Positions 7,755 to 18,139 of a stretch of DNA of 64,000 nt are shown one piece after another; position 1 is the first letter of the stretch; each line of letters begins with the position of its first letter. The stretch is from NCBI RefSeq assembly GCF_905475395.1, contig NC_058337.1, positions 139,755,172 to 139,819,171 on the forward strand. The letters are read 5' to 3'. This stretch comes from Chrysoperla carnea (Eukaryota > Arthropoda > Insecta > Neuroptera > Chrysopidae). The notes under the pieces are model-generated. The model saw only the letters and a program-made list of their open reading frames with translations. It searched no databases and had not been told where the DNA came from. Both the position numbers and the translations under genes were made by a program.

Positions 7755-9965
7755 ATGACAGAACAAATGTCCGTTAATGACAACAATGTTAGTGAACATA
7801 CTTTAAATGTTGGTCAACATTTTAATGATTATGAACAGTTATCAAAGACTGTTAATGTATTTTGTAAAGAGCATTATCATCCATTTGTTATTAGAACACG
7901 GTCTCAGAAACAAGTGCTGTACAAATGTTGTCATGGTATTAAGCAAAATTCAAAATGCCTGGGAAAACGTCCGAATCAACATTACTACTACAAGAATTGT
8001 AAAGCTCAAATTAATTTTTATAAAAGCAAAAATGAAAAATGGAAATTAACAAAACTATTACTAAATCACAATCATACCGTTGGCAAAGAAGAATATAGTA
8101 ATTACGGCAAAGGCAAAATTATGAATGAAAATGATTACGAAACAGCAACAGATTTAATCTTGTCTAGCGCCAAAGATGGAATGGTTGTTGCAGTTTTAAG
8201 TAAAAAAAGTGGGAAACAGTTTATAAGAAAGGATATACAAAATTTTCGAAACAAACTTTTTCCTTCATGTATCGAAGTGGACCAAAATCATTTAATGGAA
8301 TTCTTAGCGGAAATCGAAGAAAATGGTGGTATATACGCTATACAAAAAGATGCAGAAGAAGAAGTAGAATCATTATTTGTAGCCTCTTCGGCGATGGTTC
8401 TAAATTATAATAAATCTCAGTGTCCAGTGATACAAATAGATGTTTCCTTTGGATTTAATGTCGAAAATTATAAAGTTTTGGGATTTTGCTACTATTCTAG
8501 CATAACCGACAAATCAGAATTTGCAGCTATAGGATTTATTGCTAAAGAAACATATTCCGCATTCATACATTGTATGAATGAATTTAAAAAAATTTGTAAG
8601 ACCCACCCATCCGTTTTTTTAATTGACAAAGATTTCATCGAAATAAAAGCTATCAGAGACATTTTTTCTAGTGCAACCGTTTTACTTTGTAAATTTCATG
8701 TCATTAAATACATTAAAAGGCTAGTTTCTACTGCCTACAATAAACAAATTGATGAAAAAAACAAAATATTGGATGCGTTCAAGAAATGTTTATATGCTCA
8801 ATCATATAAAGAATACGAAGAGCAGAAAAAGAAATTCCTGGACATTTGCAAGTCTGTAAAAGTTTTTGCAGGAACAAAAGATAAATACGTGACTCTTGAA
8901 GAGCAATTTCTTAAAAATTGGGACAGCTGTAAAGAAATGTGGGTACATTATTTTAGAAAACATTTGCCACTAATGGGAGATACGACAACAAACAGAATTG
9001 AACGATCATTTTGGACTCTTAAGCAATACATACAAACTAAATATCATAGTTTGCCGACAATTTATTTATGTATTAAAGAGCTTATAGACTTTATTGATTC
9101 AAGAATAAAGAATAAATTAGCCAAAAATAAACAAAAAGTTTTTAAAATTATGGATAACGATAATGAAATAAGAAAATTGCTGGAAGTATGTTCCGAAGTT
9201 CTCACAGAGACTGGAATGAAATTATTTCATAAACAATTAAAATTGTTTAAAACTTTAGAATCTAAAATAAAAGTAATGGCTAATGGCATTGAGGAAAATC
9301 TTGAGACTGGAATATCGAAGATTTATAATACGTCGCTGGAAGCATGTTCATGTACATTTTGGAACTCTTTCAGTGCACCATGTAGGCATATTTTTATGTT
9401 AAGAAAATACAATAACTTAGATATTTTTTCAAAAACATGTTTCCATCCAAGATACATTACTTCAGTTGGAAATACAGAAAGTATTATGAATATGGATATC
9501 GATGATGAAGACACGAATGACGTAGACATTGATGATATAGACAAGGATGAATTCGATGGTTGTCAAAAAGTATTATCGGATCGAGAAAAATTCAATACAG
9601 CACTGACAGTAACAAAAAATATTGCAGATATTTTATCAAATTATGGAACTACAACCTTTAACAAATATATGAACGAACTAAAATTAATTGAAAAAAATGC
9701 TAGAAATGGGGTTTCTCTGTTTGAGAATGAGTATAGTGAACCTAAAATTAGTTCAATAGAATTTGAGACAAGTAACTTAGTTGAAGCTGGAAGTTGCCAG
9801 GATAGCTTAGTTGGTACTGAAAGTCAGAACGAATCCGATACAAATCATCAATCAAATGAAAACCTAAAATTTAAAACAAAAATTAAGTCTAAAGGACGTC
9901 CGAAGAGAAAAACTAAACAGATTCAGTTTTACAAGAAGCAAATTAAAACACGAAATAAAAAATAA
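7755..9965 (+). CDS. Mutator-like (MULE) DDE transposase, 736 aa
   Basis: The transposase would cut and join the element's ends in the nucleus. An N-terminal FAR1/FLYWCH/WRKY-GCM-type zinc domain (Cys58/59, Cys68, Cys82, His105-x-His107) precedes the MULE catalytic core. The catalytic Asp229 is in VIQIDVSFG, a second Asp is in LIDKDF (Asp291 or Asp293), the C-x2-H pair is Cys312/His315, and the catalytic Glu is Glu416 in TNRIERSFWTLK. A SWIM zinc finger follows (Cys531, Cys533, Cys543, His545), then a long acidic Asp-rich linker near 585-605. A basic AT-hook-like KSKGRPKRK lies near the C-terminus. The frame is intact and of full length for the family. TTTTAG immediately precedes the ATG, so a non-coding 5' exon is possible. 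AATAAA signals follow the stop. Confidence 0.9.
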   Translation: MTEQMSVNDNNVSEHTLNVGQHFNDYEQLSKTVNVFCKEHYHPFVIRTRSQKQVLYKCCHGIKQNSKCLGKRPNQHYYYKNCKAQINFYKSKNEKWKLTKLLLNHNHTVGKEEYSNYGKGKIMNENDYETATDLILSSAKDGMVVAVLSKKSGKQFIRKDIQNFRNKLFPSCIEVDQNHLMEFLAEIEENGGIYAIQKDAEEEVESLFVASSAMVLNYNKSQCPVIQIDVSFGFNVENYKVLGFCYYSSITDKSEFAAIGFIAKETYSAFIHCMNEFKKICKTHPSVFLIDKDFIEIKAIRDIFSSATVLLCKFHVIKYIKRLVSTAYNKQIDEKNKILDAFKKCLYAQSYKEYEEQKKKFLDICKSVKVFAGTKDKYVTLEEQFLKNWDSCKEMWVHYFRKHLPLMGDTTTNRIERSFWTLKQYIQTKYHSLPTIYLCIKELIDFIDSRIKNKLAKNKQKVFKIMDNDNEIRKLLEVCSEVLTETGMKLFHKQLKLFKTLESKIKVMANGIEENLETGISKIYNTSLEACSCTFWNSFSAPCRHIFMLRKYNNLDIFSKTCFHPRYITSVGNTESIMNMDIDDEDTNDVDIDDIDKDEFDGCQKVLSDREKFNTALTVTKNIADILSNYGTTTFNKYMNELKLIEKNARNGVSLFENEYSEPKISSIEFETSNLVEAGSCQDSLVGTESQNESDTNHQSNENLKFKTKIKSKGRPKRKTKQIQFYKKQIKTRNKK

Positions 9966-10081
9966 AATAAATACCCAAGTATATTGTAACAATAAACAAT
10001 AAATAAAACAATATTTTTCTATAATTATGTAGTTTTTATTAAAATATTAATATCAATAAACTTTTTGGTTAGTTAGTACGT

Positions 10082-10240
10082 TATACGTAACTATAAATAG
10101 CCAATTTCTTATACATATTGTATGTATAAATAGCCAATTGCGTATACATACTGTATGTATAAATAGCCAATTGCGTATACATACTGTATGTTTAAATAGC
10201 CAATTGCGTATACATACTGTATGTATAAATAGCCACATCC
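10082..10240 (-). repeat. MULE right terminal inverted repeat (four 33-bp tandem units)
   Basis: This is the inverted counterpart of 7400-7591 with four 33-bp units, one unit (33 bp) shorter than the left end. The inner diverged unit and the inner half unit ATACGTAACTATAAATAGCC are shared with the left end, so only the copy number of the standard unit differs. One unit carries TGTTTAAAT instead of TGTATAAAT. Confidence 0.9.
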
Positions 10241-10249
10241 TAAATTAAA

Positions 10250-10905
10250 TAGCTTATTTTAGAGAAAATTATACGTTTAGAAACAAAAAAGAATATACTA
10301 CAAAGTTCTAAAAAAAAAAACCGTCTGATATAATTGTGAAAGTTTGTATGTTTGGATGTTTTTAATTTAATCACTCAAAAACAGCTTAACGGATGTAGAT
10401 GAAATTCGACACTCGGATAGTTAAAACAAATAATAGGACGTATTCACTGGGGAACCCTAATTTTAGGACAAAAATTTTATGAAGTTTGAAAAATTCCCGA
10501 TAAAAGAGTTCACTTTAACTTTTAAACGGCTCAACTAACTTTCATGTAACTTACAATTTTTAATATTAATTTAATAAAGCGTTTTTTTACCACGAAAACT
10601 CCACTGTTAACCCGCGAACATTGTATAGTATGTATTATATGGGAATATCAGCCATGTATGTAGCGCTGGCTATCCTCTCTTTACTTATTTGACATGAAAA
10701 AACAAACGACTCCGTAATCAATACTGTCTTTACATTGTATTTCAGCAATTTACTGAGTCAATTATTTGTTTTCACTTGTTTGTAAAACTTAAATTGTCTA
10801 GCAAAGCGGTTGGGTAAGTTTTAGTACAGCTAGTTATAATAATAATTTTAAAATAAAATCAAAAATCCAGATATACATATCCAAAAATTATATAATACAT
10901 TATAC
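10250..10905. other. Non-coding flank with truncated interspersed repeats
   Basis: No gene seen. Positions about 10335-10500 resemble a common insect repeat (AACGGATGTAGATGAAATTCG). Positions about 10585-10781 are a minus-strand fragment of the repeat family that is complete at 22927-23421. Confidence 0.5.
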
Positions 10906-10911
10906 TACTTT

Positions 10912-12085
10912 AGTAGAAGAGTCACAGGGATTTCAGCGCAGTTGGATGGTACACTTTTCCAAAAAGGGCAAACCTAGGTGAATGTTGGAAACCTCGGAAG
11001 TTGGAGGGGATAGATGACGTCATTGACCAATAGTAAATCAAGATGGCGTTGGGAGGTGTGGTGGGGCGTGGCTGACAGAGCGTTAGTGTGTTTCTTGGCG
11101 GAAGTGGGGCTTAAAGTGGTGGGCGCGGTTTTGGAAGTGGGGGTTAAAAGGGGGCGGGAATTGGACGTTAGATAATCGAGCCCACTTTCAACCCCAAAGT
11201 ATGGTACACTTTTCCAAAAAGGGCAAACCTAGGTGAATGTTGGAAACCTCGGCATTGACCAATAGTAAATCAAGATGGCGTCGGGAGGTGTGGTGTTGGG
11301 GAATAATGGCTGCCTAAGCATTGATGACGTCATTGGCTTTGACCAATAGTAGCACTGTAAAAATCAAGATGGCGTCGGGAGGTGTGGTTGAATTGGTGGG
11401 GAGGAATGGCTGCCTAAGCATAAACGGGAAATTACCAGGTGACGTCATTGGCTTTGACCAATAGTGGTGCTTGACGGGGGGTGAACGGGGGGCGGGACGT
11501 TGACATTAGTCAGCAATTTTCAAGAATATGTTAATTTGACCTTGAAAAATATTGTAATTTGACACTTTAAATATACATGATAAAATTCAAGACACGTGAC
11601 CGGATGTTAATATTTTTTTTTTTTATTGAATTAGCAATGTAATATGACACTTGAAATTTACATAATAAAAATACATGTTCAAACTTGTTTGAATGGACTT
11701 TGATCTTAAAATAATTTTACACGTGTCAGCAATTTTCAAGAATATGTTAATTTGACCTTGAAAAATATGATATCATCATCTTGTAACAAGTTCAAACTTG
11801 TTTGAAATAATTTTACATGTGTCAAAACACGTGACCGGATGCTAATATTTTTTTATGATTAAGCAATGTAATATGACACTTGAAATTTACATAATAAAAA
11901 TACATGTTCAAACTTGTTTGAATGGACTTTGATCTTAAAATAATTTTACACGTGTCAGCTATTCTCAAGAATATGTTAATTTGACCTTGAAAAATATGAT
12001 ATCATCATCTTATAACAAGTTCAAACTTGTTTGAAATAATTTTACATGTGTCAAAACACGTGACCGGATGTTAATTTTTTTTTTT
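10912..12085 (+). repeat. Left terminal inverted repeat of copy 2
   Basis: About 1174 bp, matching 22413-21240 in reverse with no difference that I noticed apart from homopolymer and subrepeat detail near the inner border. The outer part (10912-11515) is GC-richer and holds transcription-factor-like sites. The inner part is palindromic subrepeats, which continue beyond the inverted match to about 12310. Confidence 0.88.
10949..11505. promoter_or_regulatory. CRE-CCAAT-YY1-like-CACCC site array in the left terminal repeat
   Basis: TGACGTCA occurs at 11015-11022, 11325-11332 and 11440-11447, each directly followed by ATTG(G) and then ACCAATAG. CAAGATGGCG (YY1/Pho-type core) occurs at 11039-11048, 11271-11280 and 11365-11374, each followed by TYGGGAGGTGTGG. 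GGGGCGTGG, GGGGGCGGGAATT and GGGGGGCGGGACG blocks also lie here. The 52-bp block beginning ATGGTACACTTTTCC is repeated (10949 and 11204). An enhancer/promoter role is inferred from site clustering. The mirror-image array is at 21820-22377. Confidence 0.6.
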
Positions 12086-12312
12086 ATGATTAAGCAATGT
12101 AATATGACACTTGAAATTTACATAATAAAAATACATGTTCAAACTTGTTTGAATGGACTTTGATCTTAAAATAATTTTACACGTGTCAGCTATTCTCAAG
12201 AATATGTTGAAATTGATTTGACCTTGAAAAATATGATATCATCATCCTGCTACAAGTTCAAACTTGTTTGAACATGTTCAAACTTGTTTGAACATGTTTA
12301 AACTTGTCTGAA
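11506..12312. repeat. Palindromic subrepeat array, inner left terminal repeat
   Basis: Three to four imperfect units of about 240 bp. Each carries GTTCAAAC-TT-GTTTGAA inverted pairs, CACGTG (E-box-type) sites, ATGATATCAT and TGACCTTGAAAAAT. The array ends in three closely spaced CAAACTTGTTTGAACATG units (12250-12312). Regularly spaced palindromes beside a protein-primed-type polymerase gene suggest replication or protein-binding sites, but this is inference. Confidence 0.75.
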
Positions 12313-12373
12313 TTCCAAGAAAAAATAATTAGTTTGAATTACGATTATAAAAATATCAAATTACAACTTTTTT

Positions 12374-12399
12374 AGTGGTGGGGATAATGCTATAAAAAG
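12374..12399 (+). promoter_or_regulatory. Probable promoter of the polymerase transcript
   Basis: AGTGGTGGGGATAATGC is followed by TATAAAAAG (12391-12399). The GTGGTGG-then-TATA arrangement matches the promoter of the 134-aa gene in copy 1. The nearest TCAGTT initiator (12447-12452) is about 58 bases downstream, further than ideal, so the start site is uncertain. Confidence 0.45.
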
Positions 12400-12955
12400 T
12401 GATGTACGTAGCTGTTGAAGTATCTCTTTTGAAATTCACCTTTGCTTCAGTTAGTTTTTTCCGCATATATTTTTTACGTTATTTTTATTATTATTATTTA
12501 AAATTCGAAATTAACGAATTCATGCCTGCCAAGGAGGGAGAGAGGATAACGGATTTACACCCCAGAGCCTCCCATCTCCTTGAGAGGCATAAATCTTCAC
12601 AAGGCAGCTACGTCTTTTGAAGAAAGTTCACTGACTTGTGGCCGTGTTGTCTGTACGTCCGTCAGTCCACGCGACGTCCGTTGGTCCGTCTGTTTTCCGA
12701 GTCTGTGGTACGTAAGTCTGTCTAATGTCCTGGTCAAGCAGGCTCCGTCCCTGCACCGCAGCGATGTGGAACCTACTAAAATAAAGAAAACAAAATAGAG
12801 AAAAAGAAACTTCAAGGGCTGTTACTTGAAGACAGTCTGATGCGATCTCAATGTACGAAGGGTGCCTATAATGACAGCCTTCTGCATAGAAGAGATAAGG
12901 TGACGAAGATGAGACCTGCAGACCGGAATTTGAGATAGATTCGTCTCGAGAGTGG

Positions 12956-13036
<81 letters not shown>

Positions 13037-13230
13037 TTTTGTTTTTGGTATATTTATTATTCTAAACTTAGTCTATATATTTTATACAAAAAACAAATAT
13101 TACTCAGTTGTAAGTTAACTTTAGTGTTGAACGTTCGGTAACGTATATTTTGCTTAGTATTTGAAAATATAACGGTAAGTGTAAAATTTTTTAAATATTA
13201 TTGTGAAACTTAAATATAATTTTTTGAAAG
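12400..13230 (+). other. Long leader of the polymerase gene with (TTA)n run and 5' UTR intron
   Basis: No convincing coding sequence. Three 72-73-codon frames here are GC-rich chance frames on both strands. A TTA/TAT trinucleotide run occupies about 12957-13035. Immediately before the ATG, GTAAGT at 13173 and TTTTTTGAAAG ending 13230 would bound a 58-bp intron, like those inside the gene. This suggests that a 5' UTR exon is spliced directly to the start codon. Confidence 0.45.
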
Positions 13231-16200
13231 ATGGACACCTACGAACGAAATGTTATGCAGACGCTAAACGTGGTACCTCAAGGTGGTAGCACTGATATGA
13301 TGAAGAAAGTGGAGAGAGCGTTGAGGCTCATCAAGACGGTGGAGGAAGCTGAGCGATGGATGATACTTAATAAGCAGAACATCCGCTTATTCAAAAAGAT
13401 GTTGATGTTAAAGAAAGAAAATCCTCTGCGTCTTGAAGCTAATATTGGACTTTGTAAATCATACCAGCGGCAACTTCACCGACTGCGATTAGATTTAGTT
13501 AAGCAAGGTGGTGGTGTCACCAAAAAACAAAATCGACATCTAATCTGGGAGACAATTGAAACCCACCACCAGGGCAGGGTGAAGACTGGTATGATTACCA
13601 ATTTGGATTATAAAGATCCAAATATATTTTTCAACCGGGCATTTCCAATGTTTAGAAGACACGTTCGGCGTGAGCTAGTGAATCATCCCCTCAAGGTAAG
13701 TAAAATTTAAGATTTATAATTTAAATAGTCTAATGAGATTTTATTTCAGGTGTATATTATGTTCACGGGCAATTTTATTAAGCCCACCACCAAAGAGGAG
13801 GATTTGAAAACTTTTATAACGTCGGCCAAGGAAATGTATCTGACAACGGACATGCAGGAGTGGTACAATGATCATGTCAAAAACTATTTGCTGAAAAAAT
13901 TGGAAGAATTCCAGGAACGCGATAGCGGTTGGGCTCTTGACATGATCATAAATATTCGAGTCCACATGAATAAGTACTCTCCGATCACAGCTGGAACATT
14001 TTGTGAACTACCACCAGTCATCAAAAATAAATTGGCTGTGATTAATGTCCAGAATAAAGACCAACATTGCTTTTTATGGTCGATAATGTCAGCACTTTAC
14101 CCGGTTGAAAAGGATCCTCAACGTTTAACTAAGTACCCGCACTATAAATATCATTTAAAATATGATGGATTAAAGTTTCCCATGTCTCTGGATCAAATTA
14201 ATAAATTTGAAAAGATGAACCCGCAGCTATCGATTAACGTGTACGGCTACAAAGTTACGTTTCTACGTGATTTAGAAATTTTCCCTGTACGCGTTAGTTC
14301 GAACACTGCGGGGAAGAAAATTCATCTATTGGCTGTGGAGAATGGGAACAGTCACCACTTTTGCTGGATAAAAAATTTAGCAAAGTTGGCTCGATCGGGT
14401 GTAACAAAATACAAGAATAAAATTTATTTATGCGATCGATGTCTCAACTATTTTGCTACAGAAGTCAAACTCCAACAGCATTCAGTAAATTGTGGTGAGA
14501 AAGAAGCAGTGCGGGTACGAATGCCTGAAACTGATGACGAGCGGTTCGTTGAGTTCAAAGATTTCAACAGCAAGGAACGTGTTGAGTATATGGTGTACGC
14601 TGACTTTGAGGCGTTATTGGTACCACAACATCATGAAGACATGGAAATGGATCATGGGTCTTATACAAAAAAAATTCAAAAACATGTACCCTACAGTGTA
14701 GGTTACTATGTTCATTGTACCCATGATCCCAACCAATCGTTTTATAAGGCATACCGTGGTGCTGATTGTGTCAAGTGGTTTGTTCATGAACTGGAACAAG
14801 TAGCGTACTCATTAGAGCAAAAAATAAAACACGTTAAACCAATGTATCCGCTCACCGTCGAACAAGAACTGGATTTTATGTCAGCAGAGAAGTGTCACAT
14901 TTGTGGTAAAGATTTCGTATCCAATTCCATACGTGTTCGCGACCATTCACATCGCACAGGTAATGCAGGTTATTTATTATTTTTTAATTTCATCTAATTT
15001 TATATTAATCTATTTTAGGTATCTACCGTGGAGCAGCACACCAATTTTGTAATCTGCATTATCAAGATTCAAGGGTGATACCTGTTGTGATGCACAACTT
15101 AAGTGGATACGATTCGCATTTTATTATTGAAGCTCTGCTGACGGAAATCGACGGTCAAGTTGATGTGTTGCCCATCAACAAAGAAAAGTACATCAGTTTC
15201 ACAAAGCACGTCTCGGACATTCAATTAAGATTCATTGATTCCTTCCGATTTCTCGCAGACAAGTTGGAAAATCTGGCCTCATATTTAGATAATGATAAAA
15301 AATCCATTTTACATAAAGAGGTAAATGATAAAAAATAATTAATTTTTAATACAGGGTTGTAATTTGTTTTTTAATTTTTTATAGGTCAGTAATGATGAAC
15401 AATTTCAATTGCTAACGAGAAAAGGTGTATTTCCATATGAATACATGAGTAGCTGGGGACGTCTCCAAGAGACAAAATTACCACCAAAGGAGGCGTTCTA
15501 CAGTGTGTTAACAGATGAACACATAACGGATGAGGATTATAACCATGCGATACAGGTATGGAACACATTCAATTTACATACACTAGGTGATTATTCAGAC
15601 CTGTATATGAAAACTGATGTGTTACTACTTGCGGATATTTTTGAAAATTTCCGTAACACTTGTATTCATAGCTATAATCTCGATCCTAGTCACTATTACA
15701 CACTTCCTGGCTATACGTGGAGCGCCATGTTGAAATACACCAATATCAAATTGGAATTGTTCACGGATATTGATGACTTGTTGTTTATCGAGAAAGGAAT
15801 CAGAGGCGGTGTAAGTCAATGTTCTAATCGCTATGCTAAGGCAAACAATAAGTACATGGAAGAGGGGTATGATAAAACTCAAGAAGATGTCTACCTTATG
15901 TATTATGATGTGGTGAACCTATATGGTGCAGCAATGTGTGGATACCTACCAAAAGGAAATTTTAAGTGGGTCGACACACCAAACATCGAGGATGTTGCAG
16001 ATGATTCACCAGTCGGGTACATTTTAGAAGTAGACCTTGAAATACCCCAACATCTACATGATAACTTTAGCGATTTACCGCCATGTCCGGAGACAACGAA
16101 ACCACCTGGATCAAAACAAAAATATCTTCTGTCAACCCTTTACAATAAGACCAACTATGTCGTGCACTACAGGAATTTAAAACTGTATACACAACTCGGT

Positions 16201-17112
16201 GTTAAGGTAACAAAATACCACCGTGTGTTACAATTCGATCAATCTGCATGGTTGAAACCATATATTGAGTTCAATACCGAGATGCGCAAGAACGCCTCAA
16301 ATGAGTTTGAAAAAGCATTATTCAAACTCATGATTAATGCCATCTTCGGTAAAACCATGGAGAATGTGAGGAAACATCGGGTTGTGTACATACGAAAAAA
16401 TTGGGATGGAAAACATGGTGTGAAGAAATTAATTGCCAACCCCAATTTTCACAGTATGATGGTGCTCGACAATGACGTCAGTATTGTTGAAATGAAAAAA
16501 TCACAGATACGTTTCAACAAACCCATCTACATAGGCTTCACAATTTTAGACATATCGAAAACGTTTGTGTATGACTTCCACTACAACTACATGTACCAAC
16601 GGTACAACCCCACAAATGTCAGGTTATTATACACAGACACCGATAGTCTAATTTATAGCGTGAGAAATACTGACGTCTATGAGGTCATGAAACAGGATAT
16701 TAATCGTTTTGATACGGCTGACTATGCACCCGACAACATCTATGGTATGCCACTACGTAATAAGAAAGTCAAGGGCTTAATGTCCGATGAAAATAATGGT
16801 GATGTTATGCTAGAATTTGTCGGATTACGTAGCAAAATGTATGCTATTCGGGTGCAAAATAAAAAAGAGACTAAACGATCCAAGGGTCTCAAGAAGTCAG
16901 CTATCCGAAAACTTACTTTTGAGGACTATAAGCGGTGTTTGCTTGAGAACCGTAACTTTTACCATGTTCAGCAAAGCATCCAATCCAAGCGACACCGCTT
17001 ACATACCATCAAACAGCAGAAAGTGGGCTTATCACCATTTGACCAAAAACGATACATTACTCACAATTCATGTGAAACAAAACCATGGGGCCACTATAGC
17101 ATTATTTGTTGA
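13231..17112 (+). CDS. polB: Polinton-type (protein-primed family B) DNA polymerase, four exons, about 1234 aa
   Basis: The exons are 13231-13695, 13750-14959, 15019-15320 and 15385-17112. All three introns (54, 59 and 64 bp) are GT-AG, and all joins keep frame. The N-terminal extension contains an OTU-like Cys/His pair (Cys262 in QHCFLW, His357/358 in SHHFCW), then a C2HC finger (Cys383, Cys386, His399, Cys403). The 3'-5' exonuclease has Exo I Asp440/Glu442, Exo II Asp590 in HNLSGYD, and Exo III Tyr733-x3-Asp737. An inserted Cys/His endonuclease-VII-like motif (Cys537, Cys540, Asp553-His-x-His-x-Thr-Gly) is split by intron 2. Polymerase motifs are A (Asp834 in YDVVNLYG), B (Lys973 region, [10 protein letters not shown]) and C (Asp1077-Thr-Asp1079). 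All catalytic residues are present. It replicates the element's linear DNA. The OTU and endonuclease labels are by motif only. Confidence 0.9.
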
Positions 17113-17114
17113 GT

Positions 17115-17350
17115 GTAAGTATTTTATATTTTATGTTTTTAATATTTAGCTAATTTTTGCTGTTGTTTCAGAAATGTGTCCTGCTGTTGTGATGATCCTC
17201 AAAGTGGTTCGGTATTGTGATAGGTGTACAAACAATTGATAGAGTAGTGCGCATGAACAATTGATAGAGTAGTGGTGGGGGTGTCAAAAAAACTGATAGT
17301 TAGGTAGAATTATTGTAGAAAACAATTTAGTGTTAGTTTAAACATACAAA
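17115..17350 (+). other. Spacer with possible 3' UTR intron and 19-bp direct repeat
   Basis: GTAAGT at 17115, two bases after the polymerase stop, and TTGTTTCAG ending 17171 would bound a 57-bp 3' UTR intron. AACAATTGATAGAGTAGTG then occurs twice (about 17229-17275), and the second copy runs into GTGGTGGGGGTGTC. This resembles the GTGGTGG element upstream of two other genes of this family and probably marks the promoter of the next gene. Confidence 0.4.
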
Positions 17351-17794
17351 ATGCAAGACTTTGGTAATCATAATAGTGATAACAACTGTATTGTTAATAT
17401 GATTAAAGATAATTGTAGTTTAAGTACTATAAACAATGTGTTAACAAAGTATTTTAAAACATCGGTTAATATGGCAATTAAATGTGGTCGACCGGAAACT
17501 TTAAACTACCTTATTGATAAGGTAGAACAAATGGACTTAGAAGTGAAATTTTCCCCATCGTCAGACGATGAAGACAAACAAATTTGGAACTGGATTTTAA
17601 AAAATATCCACTCTGGACAAAAAGATGGAATTGTAGGACTATCCATTTTTGAACAATCTTACTACAGTGTATTTACATCAGACGAGTTATCCGACTATGT
17701 TCAAGTGAAAGAAATAATTGAAAATTATCTTATGAAGAAAGATAATGATGATGATGATGATGATGATGATGACAATGGACACTTTTCAGAATAA
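17351..17794 (+). CDS. 147-residue acidic-tailed protein, unknown function
   Basis: This is a compact gene between the polymerase and the converging DUF8207-like gene. The first about 75 residues are helix-prone, and the segment AIKCGRPETLNYLID loosely recalls one ankyrin-type helix pair, but a single weak match is not a domain call. The C-terminus is a run of nine Asp within DNDDDDDDDDDNGHFSE. The tail is encoded by a GAT/GAC run that may vary in length. I do not recognise the family. The putative GTGGTGG promoter element lies about 80 bases upstream. Short acidic proteins of this kind in viral elements may act as accessory or DNA-mimic proteins, but nothing here shows it. Confidence 0.55.
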   Translation: MQDFGNHNSDNNCIVNMIKDNCSLSTINNVLTKYFKTSVNMAIKCGRPETLNYLIDKVEQMDLEVKFSPSSDDEDKQIWNWILKNIHSGQKDGIVGLSIFEQSYYSVFTSDELSDYVQVKEIIENYLMKKDNDDDDDDDDDNGHFSE

Positions 17795-18139
17795 TAATTA
17801 TAATGTATTTTCGATAATTTATAAATATATATTTTTTAAATATTATTATAATACAACTCTGTTTTTATATGTTATAGATAAAATTTTACAATAAAAAAAA
17901 TATTTTTACAATGTGATATTTTTTATTTTTTTTTTTTTTTTATAAAACACAAATATGTTCACAAAAGCGGTCCACTATGAAATAAGACTTTTTTTATCAA
18001 TATATGAATCATGTAAAGAGTCGAACCCTAACCACCGGACTTTAACTTTGGATCCATCATCATTTAAGGTAAATTATCATTATTTTGAATCAGAATTCAT
18101 ATTGATTCACAAACATCTTCTACACTAATACCTGGGGTT

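Larger units (their letters stand above)
7400..10240 (+). mobile_element. Mutator-like element (MULE), apparently complete
   Basis: This is a 2841-bp element flanked by the perfect 9-bp direct repeat TAAATTAAA (7391-7399 and 10241-10249). Target duplications of 9-11 bp are typical of the Mutator superfamily. It begins GGATGTGGCTATTT and ends with the reverse complement. The inverted ends consist of tandem 33-bp units (see the two terminal-repeat entries). It holds one intact transposase gene and nothing else. It lies between the two Polinton-like copies and is inserted in ordinary AT-rich flank. An intact frame, perfect target duplication and matching ends suggest recent and perhaps still possible activity. 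Confidence 0.88.

Noticed and set aside
12399..12815. Three overlapping 72-73-codon frames on both strands before the polymerase gene
   Set aside because: Overlapping on both strands in a GC-richer leader, with no domain, and separated from the polymerase start by a trinucleotide run and an intron.
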